A stretch of 64,000 nucleotides of DNA from Cumulibacter manganitolerans (GTDB lineage Bacteria > Actinomycetota > Actinomycetes > Mycobacteriales > Antricoccaceae), in NCBI RefSeq assembly GCF_009602465.1, contig NZ_WBKP01000007.1, forward strand, positions 49,068-113,067, written 5' to 3'. Below the pieces are notes generated by a model, which was given only the letters and a program-made list of their open reading frames with translations, was not told where the DNA came from and ran no database searches. The translations under genes were made by a program, and so were the position numbers. Positions 16,502 through 26,242 of the stretch are shown here, in pieces. How positions within the stretch are numbered: position 1 is the first letter of the stretch; the number at the start of each line of letters is the position of its first letter.

Positions 16502-16968
16502 CAGATACTCGCGCATCGACTTCAAAGTGTCACAGTGACGATTAAAGACCTTTGCAATGACCCCGCCACCTGCGGTTATGGTCGGCGAAGTGTGGTCCGG
16601 GTCTCACGAGAACCGTCGACGGCGGATCGATTCGCCGTCGGCGGGCGCCAATCGATGCGTCGCCCTCCTCGGCGCCTGCCGTCTGGCGTCAAGGACTGTT
16701 TCGTCATTGACGAATCGGCCCGCTGGCAAGAATCGACGAGCCTCACTTCCGTTACCGATGGGTAACGGAATGCTCACGATCAAAGAATCGGTCAACCTGT
16801 GACCGAGCGTTGACGTCTCCGTGGGTTTGCCGTGTGTAAACTCTCGTCCATTCCACGATGTGGAACCCACTTGGTCACTCGATCAAAGTGGGAAGTAGGT
16901 ATGGGCGCGCGAGCCTCAACACCCGATGACCTCGGGTCTCGTGCCCCGTATTGGCCCGGAGGAAACTC
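16502..16968 (+). promoter_or_regulatory. Structured regulatory region upstream of oppA
   Basis: 467 bp with no convincing gene and locally lower GC. It contains several inverted repeats: GTCAC-A-GTGAC at 16529-16539; CGACGGCG/CGCCGTCG at 16617-16640; a perfect 10-bp hairpin TTCCGTTACC-GATG-GGTAACGGAA at 16747-16770; TTCCAC-GAT-GTGGAA at 16851-16865; and CCCACTT/AAGTGGG at 16866-16892. A -10-like TAAACT lies at 16837-16842, so transcription would start next to the TTCCAC palindrome. TTGACG at 16810-16815 is 21 bp upstream, too far for a standard -35. The palindromes are candidate operators for oligopeptide-transporter control. Confidence 0.5.
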
Positions 16969-18780
16969 ATGAAATTGGCTCGCATCGGCAGTGCTGCAGC
17001 AGCAGTCGCCGTGTCTGCGGCAATGCTCGCCGGCTGTTCCACTGCCAGCGATTCGTCGTCATCGTCGTCCGGATCCGCCGCGGGCGGAGGCAAGGGCACG
17101 CTGTGCCCGGACGACAAGGAAGCTGCGTTCCATCGCCCCAAGGTCGATGAGAGCGGCGGCGTCACCGTGGGCGTCGAGGAGATTGCGCACGACTACAACA
17201 ACAACACCGGCGCGGCGAACAACTTCGCGAACTCCGGCGTCAGCGCGCTCCTGCAGCCCTGGGCCTACATCGCCGATTCCAAGCTGAACGTCTGCCAGGA
17301 CGGCGACCTGCTCGACTCGGTCAAGGTCACCAGCAAGGACCCGCAGACCGTCGAGTACAAGATCAGCCAGAAGGCCGTCTGGTCCGACGGCCAGCCCGTG
17401 GCGTGCAAGGACTTCTACCTGCAGTGGCTGCAGGCGGTCTCCAAGGGCACCACCACCGGCGCCGACGGCAAGGCCGGCCCTGCGTTCGATCCCGCCGGTA
17501 CCTCCGGCTACGACCAGATGCAGCCGCCGGAGTGCCCCGACGGGCCCGAGGGCAAGACTGTGAAGACCGTGTACGACACCCCGTACCCGGACTGGAAGGC
17601 CGTGTTCACCGGCATGGTCCCCGCGCACGTCGTCGAGAAGGCTGCCGGAGGTGTTGACGTCACGTCCTTCAAGGCCGACGACACCTCCCCCGCGCTGTCC
17701 GCGTTCGCGCAGCAGTACATCAGCCTGTTCAGCGGCCTGAAGCCCGAGTCGTCGCTGTCGGCCGGCCCGTACAAGCTGCAGTCCGCCTCCGAGGAGCAGG
17801 TCGTCCTCGTCCGCAACGACAAGTACTGGGGCCCGAAGGGCGGCCCGGAGAGCATCACCCTCAAGGCGATGAGCGACGGCCAGTCGCAGGTCCAGGCCCT
17901 GCAGAACCAGGAAGTCCAGGTCATCCAGCCGCAGCCGGACGGCGCGCTCGCCTCGCAGCTGAAGTCGAGCCAGGGCGTCGTGTTCAACGCGTACGCCGGC
18001 GCTACCTACGAGCACATCGACTTCAACATGTCGCTGCCGATGTTCCAGGGTGACGATGGCAAGGCTATCCGCAAGGCGTTCTTCCAGTGCGTCGACCGCC
18101 AGGAGATCATCGACAAGCTCGTCGCCGACGTGAACCCCGACACCAAGCCGCTCGGCTCGTTCATGTTCATGCCGACCCAGGACGGCTACAAGGACATCTA
18201 CAAGGACGTCGGCAAGGGCGACGTCAAGGCGGCCGCCAAGACCCTCGAGGACGCCGGCTTCAAGAAGGGTGCCGACGGCATCTACGAGAAGAACGGCAAG
18301 AAGGTCGAGTTCCGTCTGGGCCACAAGGTCATCGACAACCGGGCGCAGATCTCCCAGCTGGTCCAGGCGTCCTGCGCCAAGGCCGGCATGAAGATCAACG
18401 ACGACGTCGACCAGGTGTTCAACTCCGAGCGGCTGCCCGCCTCGGACTTCGACACCGCGCTGTTCGCGTGGGTCGGCACCCCGTTCAAGACCGCCTCGAT
18501 CCCGAACTACGAGACCAACGGCGGCGCGAACTACAACAAGTACTCCAACCCGGAGTTCGACAAGATCGCCAAGCAGGCCCTGCAGGAGCTCGATGCAAAG
18601 AAGCTCGACGACGATCTGCACAAGATGGACCAGATCATGGCCGACGACCAGCACTCGCTGCCGCTGTACCAGTTCAGCGACATGGTTGCCCAGGTCGAGG
18701 GTCTGTCGCCGACGCTGACCTACAGCGGTTCGATGGGTGGCGCGCTGTGGAACGCCTACGAGTGGGTCCTGAAGAAGTAG
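16969..18780 (+). CDS. oppA: Oligopeptide ABC transporter substrate-binding lipoprotein
   Basis: 603-residue lipoprotein. The signal peptide ends in MLAGC with the lipidated cysteine at 23, followed by a serine-rich linker (residues 24-45). The rest is a family 5 solute-binding protein with blocks such as VKVTSKDPQTVEYKISQKAVWSDGQPV and IRKAFFQCVDRQEIIDKLVAD. It captures peptides outside the membrane and hands them to OppBC. It is first in the opp cluster but is separated from oppB by a strong hairpin and a second promoter, which would allow excess binding protein over permease. The start follows a GGAGGAA site 5 bp upstream. Confidence 0.93.
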   Translation: MKLARIGSAAAAVAVSAAMLAGCSTASDSSSSSSGSAAGGGKGTLCPDDKEAAFHRPKVDESGGVTVGVEEIAHDYNNNTGAANNFANSGVSALLQPWAYIADSKLNVCQDGDLLDSVKVTSKDPQTVEYKISQKAVWSDGQPVACKDFYLQWLQAVSKGTTTGADGKAGPAFDPAGTSGYDQMQPPECPDGPEGKTVKTVYDTPYPDWKAVFTGMVPAHVVEKAAGGVDVTSFKADDTSPALSAFAQQYISLFSGLKPESSLSAGPYKLQSASEEQVVLVRNDKYWGPKGGPESITLKAMSDGQSQVQALQNQEVQVIQPQPDGALASQLKSSQGVVFNAYAGATYEHIDFNMSLPMFQGDDGKAIRKAFFQCVDRQEIIDKLVADVNPDTKPLGSFMFMPTQDGYKDIYKDVGKGDVKAAAKTLEDAGFKKGADGIYEKNGKKVEFRLGHKVIDNRAQISQLVQASCAKAGMKINDDVDQVFNSERLPASDFDTALFAWVGTPFKTASIPNYETNGGANYNKYSNPEFDKIAKQALQELDAKKLDDDLHKMDQIMADDQHSLPLYQFSDMVAQVEGLSPTLTYSGSMGGALWNAYEWVLKK

Positions 18781-18803
18781 CTTCTTCTCCCGCTTGAACG
18801 ACT

Positions 18804-18839
18804 GACTGGCCGTCGGGACTTCGGTCCCGGCGGCCAGTC
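18804..18839 (+). terminator. UUCG-capped hairpin between oppA and oppB
   Basis: 16-bp stem (GACTGGCCGTCGGGAC at 18804-18819 with its partner at 18824-18839, one G-U pair) closed by a TTCG tetraloop. There is no T tract after it, so partial termination or protection of the oppA mRNA 3' end is likely. A -10-like TAGACT at 18874-18879 suggests a separate start for oppBCDF. Confidence 0.65.
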
Positions 18840-18910
18840 GGCAAGTGCCGACCTTCTCCCCGACGGGGCGTCCTAGACTCGTTCCGTCCCTTTGCTTGGA
18901 GACCCCACCT

Positions 18911-19924
18911 ATGCTTCGCTACATCTTGCGGCGCGTGCTGATCTCGATCGCACTGCTCGTCGTAGCCTCCTTCGTCTGCTTCGGCCTGGTACAGCTGCTC
19001 GGCGATCCGATCGCCGACTGGGCCGAGGGACAGCGGCAACGCAATCCGAACGGCGCCGAGTCCGCGATCGCGGCGGCGTACCAGAAAGCGGGGCTGAACA
19101 AGCCCTTCTTCACCCGCTACGTCGAGTGGCTGGGCCACTTCGTCACGGGCGACTGGGGGACGACGGTCAACCCGGGCCGGACGCCGGTCGAGGTGCAGCC
19201 GATCATCATGCACTCGTTGAGCATCACGGTCCGGCTGGTGCTGATCGCGACCATCCTGTCGATCCTGCTCGGCATGCTCATCGGCGTCATCTCCGCGGTG
19301 CGCCAGTACTCGGTGTTCGACTACGGCCTCACCGGCTTCACCTTCCTCATGTTCTCGATGCCGCTGTTCTGCATCGCGGTGATCCTGAAGATCGGCGGCA
19401 TCAGGTTCAACGACTGGCTGGTGTCCCTCGGCGCGGACCGCTGGCTGGTCACCGCCGGCTATCCCCCGGGCGGATTCCAAGGCGGCTTCGGCGAGCAGTT
19501 CCTGCAGTTCACCGGGGTATACCTGCTGCCGACGCTCTCGCTCATGGCGATCTCGTTCGCGCAGTACTCCCGCTTCCAGCGAGCCTCGATGCTGGAGGTG
19601 CTGAACGCCGACTATGTGCGCACCGCCCGCGCCAAGGGCCTCAACGGCCGCACGGTCATCTGGAAGCACGCGTTCCGCAATGCGCTCATCCCGGTCGTGA
19701 CGCTCGCTGCGCTGTCCCTGGGGCAGGTGTTCTCCGGCGCCATCATCACCGAGACGGTGTTCGGATGGCAGGGCATGGGCTTCCAGCTCGTGCGGTACGT
19801 GCACTACAAGGAGCCGTACATGATCCTGGCGTGGATGATCGTCACCGCGGTCTTCATCATCGCCTTCAACCTGATCGCAGACATCGTTTACACGGTTCTC
19901 GACCCGAGGATTCGCCTTGACTGA
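18911..19924 (+). CDS. oppB: Oligopeptide ABC transporter permease OppB
   Basis: 337-residue inner-membrane permease with six predicted membrane segments. It starts with the family sequence MLRYILRRVLISIALLVVASFVCFGLVQLL and carries the EAA-type cytoplasmic loop RTARAKGLNGRTVIWKHAFRNALIP, which contacts the ATPases. The loop between TM1 and TM2 is longer than in minimal DppB proteins, as usual for the type. ATG 18911 has a GGAG site. It overlaps oppC by 8 bp and so is co-translated with it. Confidence 0.93.
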   Translation: MLRYILRRVLISIALLVVASFVCFGLVQLLGDPIADWAEGQRQRNPNGAESAIAAAYQKAGLNKPFFTRYVEWLGHFVTGDWGTTVNPGRTPVEVQPIIMHSLSITVRLVLIATILSILLGMLIGVISAVRQYSVFDYGLTGFTFLMFSMPLFCIAVILKIGGIRFNDWLVSLGADRWLVTAGYPPGGFQGGFGEQFLQFTGVYLLPTLSLMAISFAQYSRFQRASMLEVLNADYVRTARAKGLNGRTVIWKHAFRNALIPVVTLAALSLGQVFSGAIITETVFGWQGMGFQLVRYVHYKEPYMILAWMIVTAVFIIAFNLIADIVYTVLDPRIRLD

Positions 19925-20849
19925 TCCACAGCTGTTGAACGAGGCGCCGGCCATGGCGCCTGAACCGGGCGCCCCGAGCGACCGCGAATTCACCATCGAG
20001 GCGCGCAGCCGCGGCAAGATGGTCGTCCGGCGGTTCCTCCGCCACAAGGCCGCGATGGCGGCGTTGATCGTGTTCCTGCTGCTGATGATCTTCGCGTTCC
20101 TCGGCCCCGTCGTGTGGACCAAGGGCATCGGCCCGGACTTCTCCGGCTTCGAGCCGCCGTCCGGCACCCACCCGTTCGGCACGGACAAGCTCGGCCGCGA
20201 CATGCTGGCCATGGTGATGACCGGGACCCAGTTCTCGATCTTCATCTCGTTGGTCGTCGCGCTGGTGTCCACCGTGATCGGCGTGACGCTCGGCGCCATC
20301 GCCGGCTACTACGGCGGCTGGCTCGGCTCGCTCATCAACCGCCTGGTCGAGCTCAACCTGATCCTGCCGTACGTCGTGACGGTCGGCGTCATCGCGGTCT
20401 ACTTCAAGGGCAACTGGTTCTGGGTCGCGCTGATCCTCGGCTTGACCAACTGGATGACGCTGACCCGCGTGATCCGCGGCATGGTCCTGTCGCTGCGCGA
20501 GAAGGAGTTCGTGGAGTCCGCCCGCGCCCTGGGCGCGACGAACACGCGCATCATCTTCAAGCACATCGTCCCGAACACCTCGGACGTCATCATCGTCAAC
20601 ACGACCCTGACGATCGCGCTGGCGGTTCTCGCGGAGGCGGCGCTGTCATTCATCGGTCTCGGCGTCCAGCCGCCCGACACCTCGCTCGGCCTGCTGATCA
20701 ACCAGACGCAGGGCTTCCTGCCGACCCCCCACGCCATGCTGTTCTGGATCCCGTTGGTGTTCATCGTGCTGATCAGCCTGTGCATCAACTTCATCGGCGA
20801 CGGTCTGCGCGATGCGCTCGACCCGCGCCAGAACCGGGTGCGTGCCTGA
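19917..20849 (+). CDS. oppC: Oligopeptide ABC transporter permease OppC
   Basis: 310-residue second permease subunit with an N-terminal OppC-type segment (MVVRRFLRHKAAMAALIVFLLLM), six membrane segments and the coupling loop ESARALGATNTRIIFKHIVPNT. The likely start is TTG 19917, with GAGGA 7 bp before it, overlapping the end of oppB. The stop TGA overlaps the next ATG by one base. OppB and OppC form the membrane channel. Confidence 0.92.
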   Translation: MTDPQLLNEAPAMAPEPGAPSDREFTIEARSRGKMVVRRFLRHKAAMAALIVFLLLMIFAFLGPVVWTKGIGPDFSGFEPPSGTHPFGTDKLGRDMLAMVMTGTQFSIFISLVVALVSTVIGVTLGAIAGYYGGWLGSLINRLVELNLILPYVVTVGVIAVYFKGNWFWVALILGLTNWMTLTRVIRGMVLSLREKEFVESARALGATNTRIIFKHIVPNTSDVIIVNTTLTIALAVLAEAALSFIGLGVQPPDTSLGLLINQTQGFLPTPHAMLFWIPLVFIVLISLCINFIGDGLRDALDPRQNRVRA

Positions 20850-21925
20850 TGACGACGGAGACGATGATCGACCAGCAGCCGGTGGAGCCGCACAACACCG
20901 ACGCGTTGCTGTCGGTGCGCGGCCTGAACGTGTCCTTCCCGACCGACGACGGGCTGGTCACCGCCGTCCGCAACGTGTCCTTCGACCTGCACTCCGGTGA
21001 GGCGCTCGGCATCGTGGGCGAGTCCGGATCGGGCAAGTCCGTCTCGGCGATGGCGCTCATGGGCCTGCTGCCCAAGAGCGCCCAGATCACCGGGTCGGTG
21101 ATGTTCGCGGGCAAGGAGCTCGTCGGCATGCCGGAGAAGGAGCTGCAGAAGATCCGCGGCAACGGCATCGCGATGATCTTCCAGGACCCGATGACCTCCC
21201 TGAACCCGGTGATGTCCGTCGGGAGGCAGCTGGCGGAGGCGTACAACGCGCACAACAAGGTCTCCAAGCAGGCCACCCGCGCGCGGGTGATCGAGACCCT
21301 GACGGCGGTCGGCATCCCGCAGCCGGACAAGCGCGCCAAGCAGTACCCGCACGAGTTCTCCGGCGGCATGCGCCAGCGCGCCATGATCGCCATGGCCGTC
21401 ATCAACCGGCCCCGGCTGATCATCGCGGACGAGCCGACGACCGCGCTGGACGTGACCGTGCAGGCGCAGATCCTGGAGACGCTCCAGTCGCTGCAGCACG
21501 AGGGCGACGCCGCGGTCATGTTCATCACCCACGACCTCGGGGTCGTCGCCGCGATCACCGATCGCGCCCAGGTGATGTACGCCGGCACGGTCGTGGAGAC
21601 CGGACCCGTGCACGACGTGCTGAAGACGCCCAAGATGCCGTACACGGCGGGGCTGATCGCCTCGATCCCGAAGTCGAGCGGGGCGAGCGGTCGGCTCACG
21701 CCGATCAAGGGCGCTCCCCCGTCGCTGATCAACATCGCCGACGGGTGCACGTTCGCGCCGCGGTGCTACATGGCGCGACCGGAGTGCGACACCGCCGAGC
21801 CGCCGCTGGTGGACGTCGACGGTCCGACCCACAAGTCGCGGTGCTACTTCTGGCCAGAGGTGACGAGGATCGACCGCGCGCCCGCCGCCGGATCGAGCCG
21901 CGCGCAGGAGGAGACGGACGTATGA
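20849..21925 (+). CDS. oppD: Oligopeptide ABC transporter ATP-binding protein OppD
   Basis: 358-residue ABC ATPase. Walker A GESGSGKS, signature FSGGMRQRA and Walker [13 protein letters not shown] are intact, followed by the switch histidine THD. The C-terminal oligopeptide-family extension has cysteines ([18 protein letters not shown] ... SRCYF) that in OppD/DppD relatives bind an iron-sulfur cluster. ATG 20849 shares one base with the oppC stop and its own stop overlaps oppF, so the operon is tightly coupled. Confidence 0.93.
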   Translation: MTTETMIDQQPVEPHNTDALLSVRGLNVSFPTDDGLVTAVRNVSFDLHSGEALGIVGESGSGKSVSAMALMGLLPKSAQITGSVMFAGKELVGMPEKELQKIRGNGIAMIFQDPMTSLNPVMSVGRQLAEAYNAHNKVSKQATRARVIETLTAVGIPQPDKRAKQYPHEFSGGMRQRAMIAMAVINRPRLIIADEPTTALDVTVQAQILETLQSLQHEGDAAVMFITHDLGVVAAITDRAQVMYAGTVVETGPVHDVLKTPKMPYTAGLIASIPKSSGASGRLTPIKGAPPSLINIADGCTFAPRCYMARPECDTAEPPLVDVDGPTHKSRCYFWPEVTRIDRAPAAGSSRAQEETDV

Positions 21926-23022
21926 GCAGCAACCCACTGGACACCGGCGTCGGCGCCTACGACGGCGCGCTGCTGGAGGTCCGGGACCTGGTCAAGGAGT
22001 TCCCGGTCGGCAAGAGCGGGCTGTTCTCGCGGGCGCGCGAGACCGTCCACGCCGTGGACGGTGTGTCGTTCGACGTCGGCGCGCGCGAGACCCTCGGTCT
22101 CGTCGGCGAGTCCGGCTGCGGCAAGTCGACCACCGGACGCGCGGTGCTGCAGCTGCACGCGCCGACGTCCGGCAGCGTGAAGTTCGAGGGCCGCGAGCTG
22201 ACCACGATGAGCGGCAGCGAGCTGCGGGTCATGCGCCGCGACATGCAGATCGTCTTCCAGGATCCGTACGCCTCGCTGAATCCCCGGTGGACGATCAACG
22301 ACATCATCTCCGAGCCGTTCGAGATCCATCAGATCAAGGGCATCAACGTGCAGAAGCGGGTCGACGAGCTCCTCGAGCTCGTCGGGCTCAAGCCCGAGCA
22401 CCGCAACCGCTACGCGCACGAGTTCTCCGGGGGCCAGCGGCAGCGCATCGGCGTCGCGCGGGCGCTCGCGCTCAATCCCAAGCTGATCATCCTCGACGAG
22501 CCGGTCTCGGCCCTCGACGTGTCGGTGCAGGCCGGCGTGGTGAACCTGCTGGAGGACCTGCAGGACGAGTTCGACCTGGCCTACCTGTTCATCGCGCACG
22601 ACCTGTCCGTGGTGCGGCACATCTCCGACCGGGTCGCGGTGATGTACCTCGGCAAGATCGTGGAGATCGGCGGCCGCGACGAGGTGTACGACAACCCGAA
22701 GCACCCGTACACCACCGCGTTGCTGTCGGCCGCGCCCGAGCCGGACCCCGACGCCGAGGGGATGCACGAGCGGATCATCCTGACCGGCGACGTGCCCAGC
22801 CCGCTGAACCCGCCGTCGGGCTGCCGGTTCCGGACCCGCTGCTGGAAGGCGCAGGAGATCTGCGCGACCCAGGAGCCGCCGCTCGCGGACATGGGCGACG
22901 GCCGACGCGCGGCCTGCCACTTCCCGGTCGAGAACCGGGCGGACGAGGCGCTCGCCGCGCAGGCGCACCGTGCCGAGGTCGACGCGGCGACGCTCGAGGC
23001 GAGGACCACTGCCGCGTCGTGA
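21922..23022 (+). CDS. oppF: Oligopeptide ABC transporter ATP-binding protein OppF
   Basis: 366-residue partner ATPase with Walker A GESGCGKS, signature FSGGQRQRI, Walker [13 protein letters not shown] and switch histidine AHD. The C-terminal extension again contains the cysteine set ([17 protein letters not shown] ... ACHF). It overlaps oppD by ATGA. The last codons overlap the likely GTG start of the metallophosphoesterase gene, and a 16-bp hairpin lies 17 bp past the stop. Confidence 0.93.
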   Translation: MSSNPLDTGVGAYDGALLEVRDLVKEFPVGKSGLFSRARETVHAVDGVSFDVGARETLGLVGESGCGKSTTGRAVLQLHAPTSGSVKFEGRELTTMSGSELRVMRRDMQIVFQDPYASLNPRWTINDIISEPFEIHQIKGINVQKRVDELLELVGLKPEHRNRYAHEFSGGQRQRIGVARALALNPKLIILDEPVSALDVSVQAGVVNLLEDLQDEFDLAYLFIAHDLSVVRHISDRVAVMYLGKIVEIGGRDEVYDNPKHPYTTALLSAAPEPDPDAEGMHERIILTGDVPSPLNPPSGCRFRTRCWKAQEICATQEPPLADMGDGRRAACHFPVENRADEALAAQAHRAEVDAATLEARTTAAS

Positions 23023-24182
23023 CCGACTACGCCGCGCAGAGCGCGCCCGGGCCTCGACGAGGCCCGGGCGCGCTGTTCTTCGCCGTCATCTGCCTGATCG
23101 CCGCGCTGCTGCACGTCTACCCCGCCAGCCGGCTGCTGGAGTCCTCGGGCCTGGTCTCCGGCTCGGCGGCGATCGGTATCGGCGTGCTGGCCGCGCTGGT
23201 GCTGGTCGGCTGCATGCTGCTCGGGCACGGCCGGCACGTCGAGCTCGCGAGCACGGTCGGCGACATCTGGCTCGGGGTGGTGTTCCAGCTCTTCGTATGG
23301 ACCGCGATCGGCGAGCTGCTGCGCCTGGTGCTGGCGTTCGCCGGGGTGGCCGCCCGAGGCCGGCTCGTGGCGTGGACGGTGCTCGTTGTGACCGCCGCGG
23401 TGCTGGCCTGGGGGCTGCGCCGGGCGCTCGGGCCGATCGGCGTACGCCGCGTCCCGGTGCGGATCCGCGGGTTGCACGCCGACCTGGACGGCCTGCGTCT
23501 GGTGCAGATCACCGACACCCACCTCTCCCGGATCCTCGGCCGGCGCTGGCTGGCCCGCGTCGTCGACCAGGTCAACGACCTGGCGCCGGACGTCTGTGTG
23601 CATACTGGTGACCTGGCGGACGGCGCGATCCAGAAGCGCGACCCGGTCGTCGGTGAGCTGGCTCGCGTCTCGGCCGCTCGCCGGTACTACATCACCGGCA
23701 ACCACGAGTACTTCAGTGACGCCGAGCACTGGGGCCGGCGGATGACCGCGCTGGGCTGGGACTTCCTGCACAACCGGCACGACGTCGTCACCCGAGGCAA
23801 CGGCCGGCTGGTGCTCGCCGGCATCGACGACCCCACCGGCACGTCCTCGGGCCTCGTCGGGCACGGTCCGCGGCTCGATGCGGCGCTGACCGGAGCGCCG
23901 GAGGGGGCTCCGATCGTGCTGCTCGCCCACCAGCCCAAGCAGGTGCTCAACGCGGCCCGGCGCGCGGTGGATCTGCAGCTCGCCGGGCACACCCACGGGG
24001 GCCAGATGTGGCCGTTCCACTACCTGGTGCGCGCCGATCAGCGCTACCTCGCCGGGCTGTATCAGGTGGGCGCCCGCACGCAGCTGTACGTCAGCCGGGG
24101 CACCGGCTTCTGGGGGCCGCCGTTCCGGATCGGCGCGCCACCGGAGATCACCGAGATCGCCCTGCACGCCGCTACGGGCTGA
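23019..24182 (+). CDS. Membrane-anchored metallophosphoesterase (YkuE-like)
   Basis: 387 residues: four hydrophobic segments in residues 18-135, then a calcineurin-like phosphoesterase domain. All metal-binding blocks are visible: DTH (Asp166, His168), GD (Asp198), GNHE (Asn228, His229), and a late GHTHGG. Relatives hydrolyse UDP-diacylglucosamine-like lipids or act on phosphodiesters near the membrane; the substrate here is unknown. GTG 23019 overlaps the oppF stop and is the only start before the first membrane helix, yet the codons just after it form a terminator-like hairpin (23040-23074). The end overlaps the convergent zinc-finger gene by 11 bp. Confidence 0.87.
   Translation: MTDYAAQSAPGPRRGPGALFFAVICLIAALLHVYPASRLLESSGLVSGSAAIGIGVLAALVLVGCMLLGHGRHVELASTVGDIWLGVVFQLFVWTAIGELLRLVLAFAGVAARGRLVAWTVLVVTAAVLAWGLRRALGPIGVRRVPVRIRGLHADLDGLRLVQITDTHLSRILGRRWLARVVDQVNDLAPDVCVHTGDLADGAIQKRDPVVGELARVSAARRYYITGNHEYFSDAEHWGRRMTALGWDFLHNRHDVVTRGNGRLVLAGIDDPTGTSSGLVGHGPRLDAALTGAPEGAPIVLLAHQPKQVLNAARRAVDLQLAGHTHGGQMWPFHYLVRADQRYLAGLYQVGARTQLYVSRGTGFWGPPFRIGAPPEITEIALHAATG
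23040..23074 (+). terminator. Terminator-like hairpin inside the start of the metallophosphoesterase gene
   Basis: Perfect 16-bp repeat: AGCGCGCCCGGGCCTC at 23040-23055 and its complement at 23059-23074, with a 3-nt loop, followed by GTTCTTC. Its place just after the oppF stop is right for the end of the opp operon, but it is also codons 8-19 of the next gene as called. It may be an attenuator between opp and the phosphoesterase. Confidence 0.55.
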
Positions 24183-24513
24183 CCCACAACCGGTCCAGGT
24201 CGCCGGTGGCGGCGACGACCTCACGCGCCACGCTGCGCAGCTCGGCGACGTCCGCACCGTCCCGCACGGCACCGTCGAGCACCTCCACGGCGCTGCGCAG
24301 CACGTACAGGCGGTCCTGCAGGCTCTCGAGCTCGGAGCGCGAGATCACGACGGCGTCGTCGGGCACGTCGATCCCTCCGCCGCCGGTCATCCGACGGCGC
24401 ATCTCGTACGCCCGCTGGCGGCACGACTGGGCGCAGTAGCGCTTGCGTCGCCCGCGCGGTTGGCCGTCGACGATGCGCCGGCTGCACCAGGCGCATCTCG
24501 GCTGCTCGTCCAC
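24172..24513 (-). CDS. Small putative zinc-binding protein of unknown function
   Basis: 113 residues. The N-terminal 40 hold four cysteines in two pairs (CAWC near residue 7 and YCAQSC near 26) in a basic context (RRIVDGQPRGRRKRYC), which looks like a treble-clef or zinc-ribbon knuckle. The rest is a predicted coiled helical hairpin (SRSELESLQDRLYVLRSAVEVLDGAV). No named family is recognised. The GTG start at 24513 lies 6 bp after TAGCCT, a leaderless arrangement. Nucleic-acid binding is possible but unproven. Confidence 0.7.
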   Translation of the reverse strand: MDEQPRCAWCSRRIVDGQPRGRRKRYCAQSCRQRAYEMRRRMTGGGGIDVPDDAVVISRSELESLQDRLYVLRSAVEVLDGAVRDGADVAELRSVAREVVAATGDLDRLWVSP

Positions 24514-24607
24514 CTGGCCAGGCTAGCGACTGCGCCGTGCCGCCTCGCGTCCCCGCGCCGAGTCGGATAGCGTTCTCGTGCGACGCACCAGCCGAGGAGG
24601 ATCGCGC

Positions 24608-25396
24608 GTGAGTGGCTACTTCGACGTCCCCTCCCCCGTGGCGATCGCGCACCGCGGCGGAGCCTGGGAAGGCATCGAGAACTCGCTCGAGGCGGTACGG
24701 CGGTGCGTCGATCTCGGTTACCGCTACATCGAGACCGACGTGCACCTCAGCGCGGACGGCCAGGTGGTGGCCGTCCACGACCCCTCGCTGGATCGCACGA
24801 CCGACCGGCGCGGCCGGGTGCGCGACCTCACGTGGGCGGAGATCTCCCGGGCGCGGATCGGCGGCACCGCGACCATCCCGCTGCTGCACGAGCTGCTCGA
24901 CGAGTTCCCGCAGCTGCGGTTCAACATCGACGCGAAGGTGGCGGAGGTCGTCGTTCCGCTCGTCCAGGTGATCGAGTCGCGCGGCGCCGAGGCCCGCGAC
25001 CGGGTCTGTCTGGCGTCGTTCTCCGACGTCCGGCTGCGACGGATACGCATCCTCACCGGCGGCAAGGTGGCGACGTCGATGGGGCCGCGGGAGGTGGCCA
25101 GGCTGCGCATGGCCTCGTTCGTGCGGACGTCGCTGCGCGGGCTGCGGCTGCCCGGCCAGGCCGCCCAGGTGCCGGCCACGACCGGCGGCCGCCGGCTGGT
25201 GGACCGCCGGTTCGTGGAGAGCGCGCACTCGCTGGGCAAGAAGGTGCACGTCTGGACGATCGACGACCCGGTCCAGATGGTCGAGCTGCTCGACCTCGGG
25301 GTCGACGGCATCATGACCGACCGGCCCGACGTGCTGAAGGACGTGCTGCTCGCTCGCGGCCAGTGGCCGGCCGAGAGTGACGAGAGCGATCGATGA
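24608..25396 (+). CDS. Glycerophosphodiester phosphodiesterase
   Basis: 262-residue GDPD with the TIM-barrel motifs in order: AHRGG (His15, Arg16), ENS (Glu24), ETDVH (Glu42, Asp44) and VHDPSLDRTT (His57). The family releases glycerol 3-phosphate from glycerophosphodiesters of phospholipid turnover. There is no signal peptide, so it is cytoplasmic. A GAGGAGGA site precedes GTG 24608 and TAGCGT at 24568-24573 may be its -10. It overlaps the acyltransferase gene by ATGA, pairing lipid breakdown with resynthesis of phosphatidate. Confidence 0.9.
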   Translation: MSGYFDVPSPVAIAHRGGAWEGIENSLEAVRRCVDLGYRYIETDVHLSADGQVVAVHDPSLDRTTDRRGRVRDLTWAEISRARIGGTATIPLLHELLDEFPQLRFNIDAKVAEVVVPLVQVIESRGAEARDRVCLASFSDVRLRRIRILTGGKVATSMGPREVARLRMASFVRTSLRGLRLPGQAAQVPATTGGRRLVDRRFVESAHSLGKKVHVWTIDDPVQMVELLDLGVDGIMTDRPDVLKDVLLARGQWPAESDESDR

Positions 25397-26205
25397 GCGA
25401 CTGGTTCGACCGGCAGAAGGCAGCGGCTGCCGCGCCGCCGTGGTGGTTCTGGCAGGGCACGTTGCGGTACGGCTCGGGCCTGCTGCGGCCGTTCGGGAAC
25501 CTGCGGGTCACCGGTGGCGTCGCGCCCGCGCTCCGGCGCGGACCGCTGCTGCTGGCGCCCAACCACATCGGCAACTTCGACACGTTCGTCATCGCCGCCG
25601 CGATGGGCCGCGTCGGCCTGGCGCCGCGGTTCCTGGTCACCGGCGGCATCATGACCGCACCGATCGTCGGGCCGCTGCTGGAGCGTTCGGGGAACCTGCG
25701 CGTCGAGCGGGGGAAGACCGACGCCGCCCGGTCCATGGAGCTCGTCGCGATCGCGCTGCGGCACGGCGCCCACCTGTGCATCTATCAGGAGGGGCGGGTC
25801 TCGCTCGACCCGGGACTGTGGCCGGAGCGCGGGAAGACCGGGCTGGCACGCATCGCCCTGGAGCACCAGGTCCCCGTCATCCCGATCGCCCAGTGGGGCG
25901 CGCACGAGGTGACCAAGTACGAGGACGGCCTCGCCATGCTCGCCTCCACCGTCTCCTCGACGTGGCGTCGTCCGACGCTGCGGGTGCACTTCGGCGAGCC
26001 TGTCGACCTCAGCGATCTGCGCGCGGACCGGCGCGGCGACGCGATCCGGGCCCGCAACCGCATCGCGGCGGCGCAGACCAGGCTGCTCGTGCCGCTCCGC
26101 GCCGGTGAGCTCGAGCAGCCCCGGTTCGTGGACGAGACCCGGCCGGTGTCCGAGCTGCCGACCGCGGCGTTCCCCGGCGGCGTCGTCCCCGACGTGCTGC
26201 CCTAG
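25393..26205 (+). CDS. 1-acyl-sn-glycerol-3-phosphate acyltransferase (PlsC-like)
   Basis: 270-residue LPLAT-family enzyme. The catalytic HX4D motif is His58-Asp63 in PNHIGNFDTF, the second block reads RVERGKTDAARSM, and the third is YQEGRVSLDPGL (the usual EG-T/S motif). PVIPIAQWGAHEV is the fourth. It would acylate lysophosphatidate at the membrane, using the product pool of the overlapping GDPD gene. It ends just before the repeat island. Confidence 0.87.
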   Translation: MSDWFDRQKAAAAAPPWWFWQGTLRYGSGLLRPFGNLRVTGGVAPALRRGPLLLAPNHIGNFDTFVIAAAMGRVGLAPRFLVTGGIMTAPIVGPLLERSGNLRVERGKTDAARSMELVAIALRHGAHLCIYQEGRVSLDPGLWPERGKTGLARIALEHQVPVIPIAQWGAHEVTKYEDGLAMLASTVSSTWRRPTLRVHFGEPVDLSDLRADRRGDAIRARNRIAAAQTRLLVPLRAGELEQPRFVDETRPVSELPTAAFPGGVVPDVLP

Positions 26206-26242
26206 CTCCTCTCGCAGCCGCCGGCCTCCGAGGGCCCCGCGG

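Noticed and set aside
16481..16870. Several short overlapping ORFs on both strands upstream of oppA
   Set aside because: They overlap each other and the palindromes, have no good ribosome-binding sites and no recognisable protein features.
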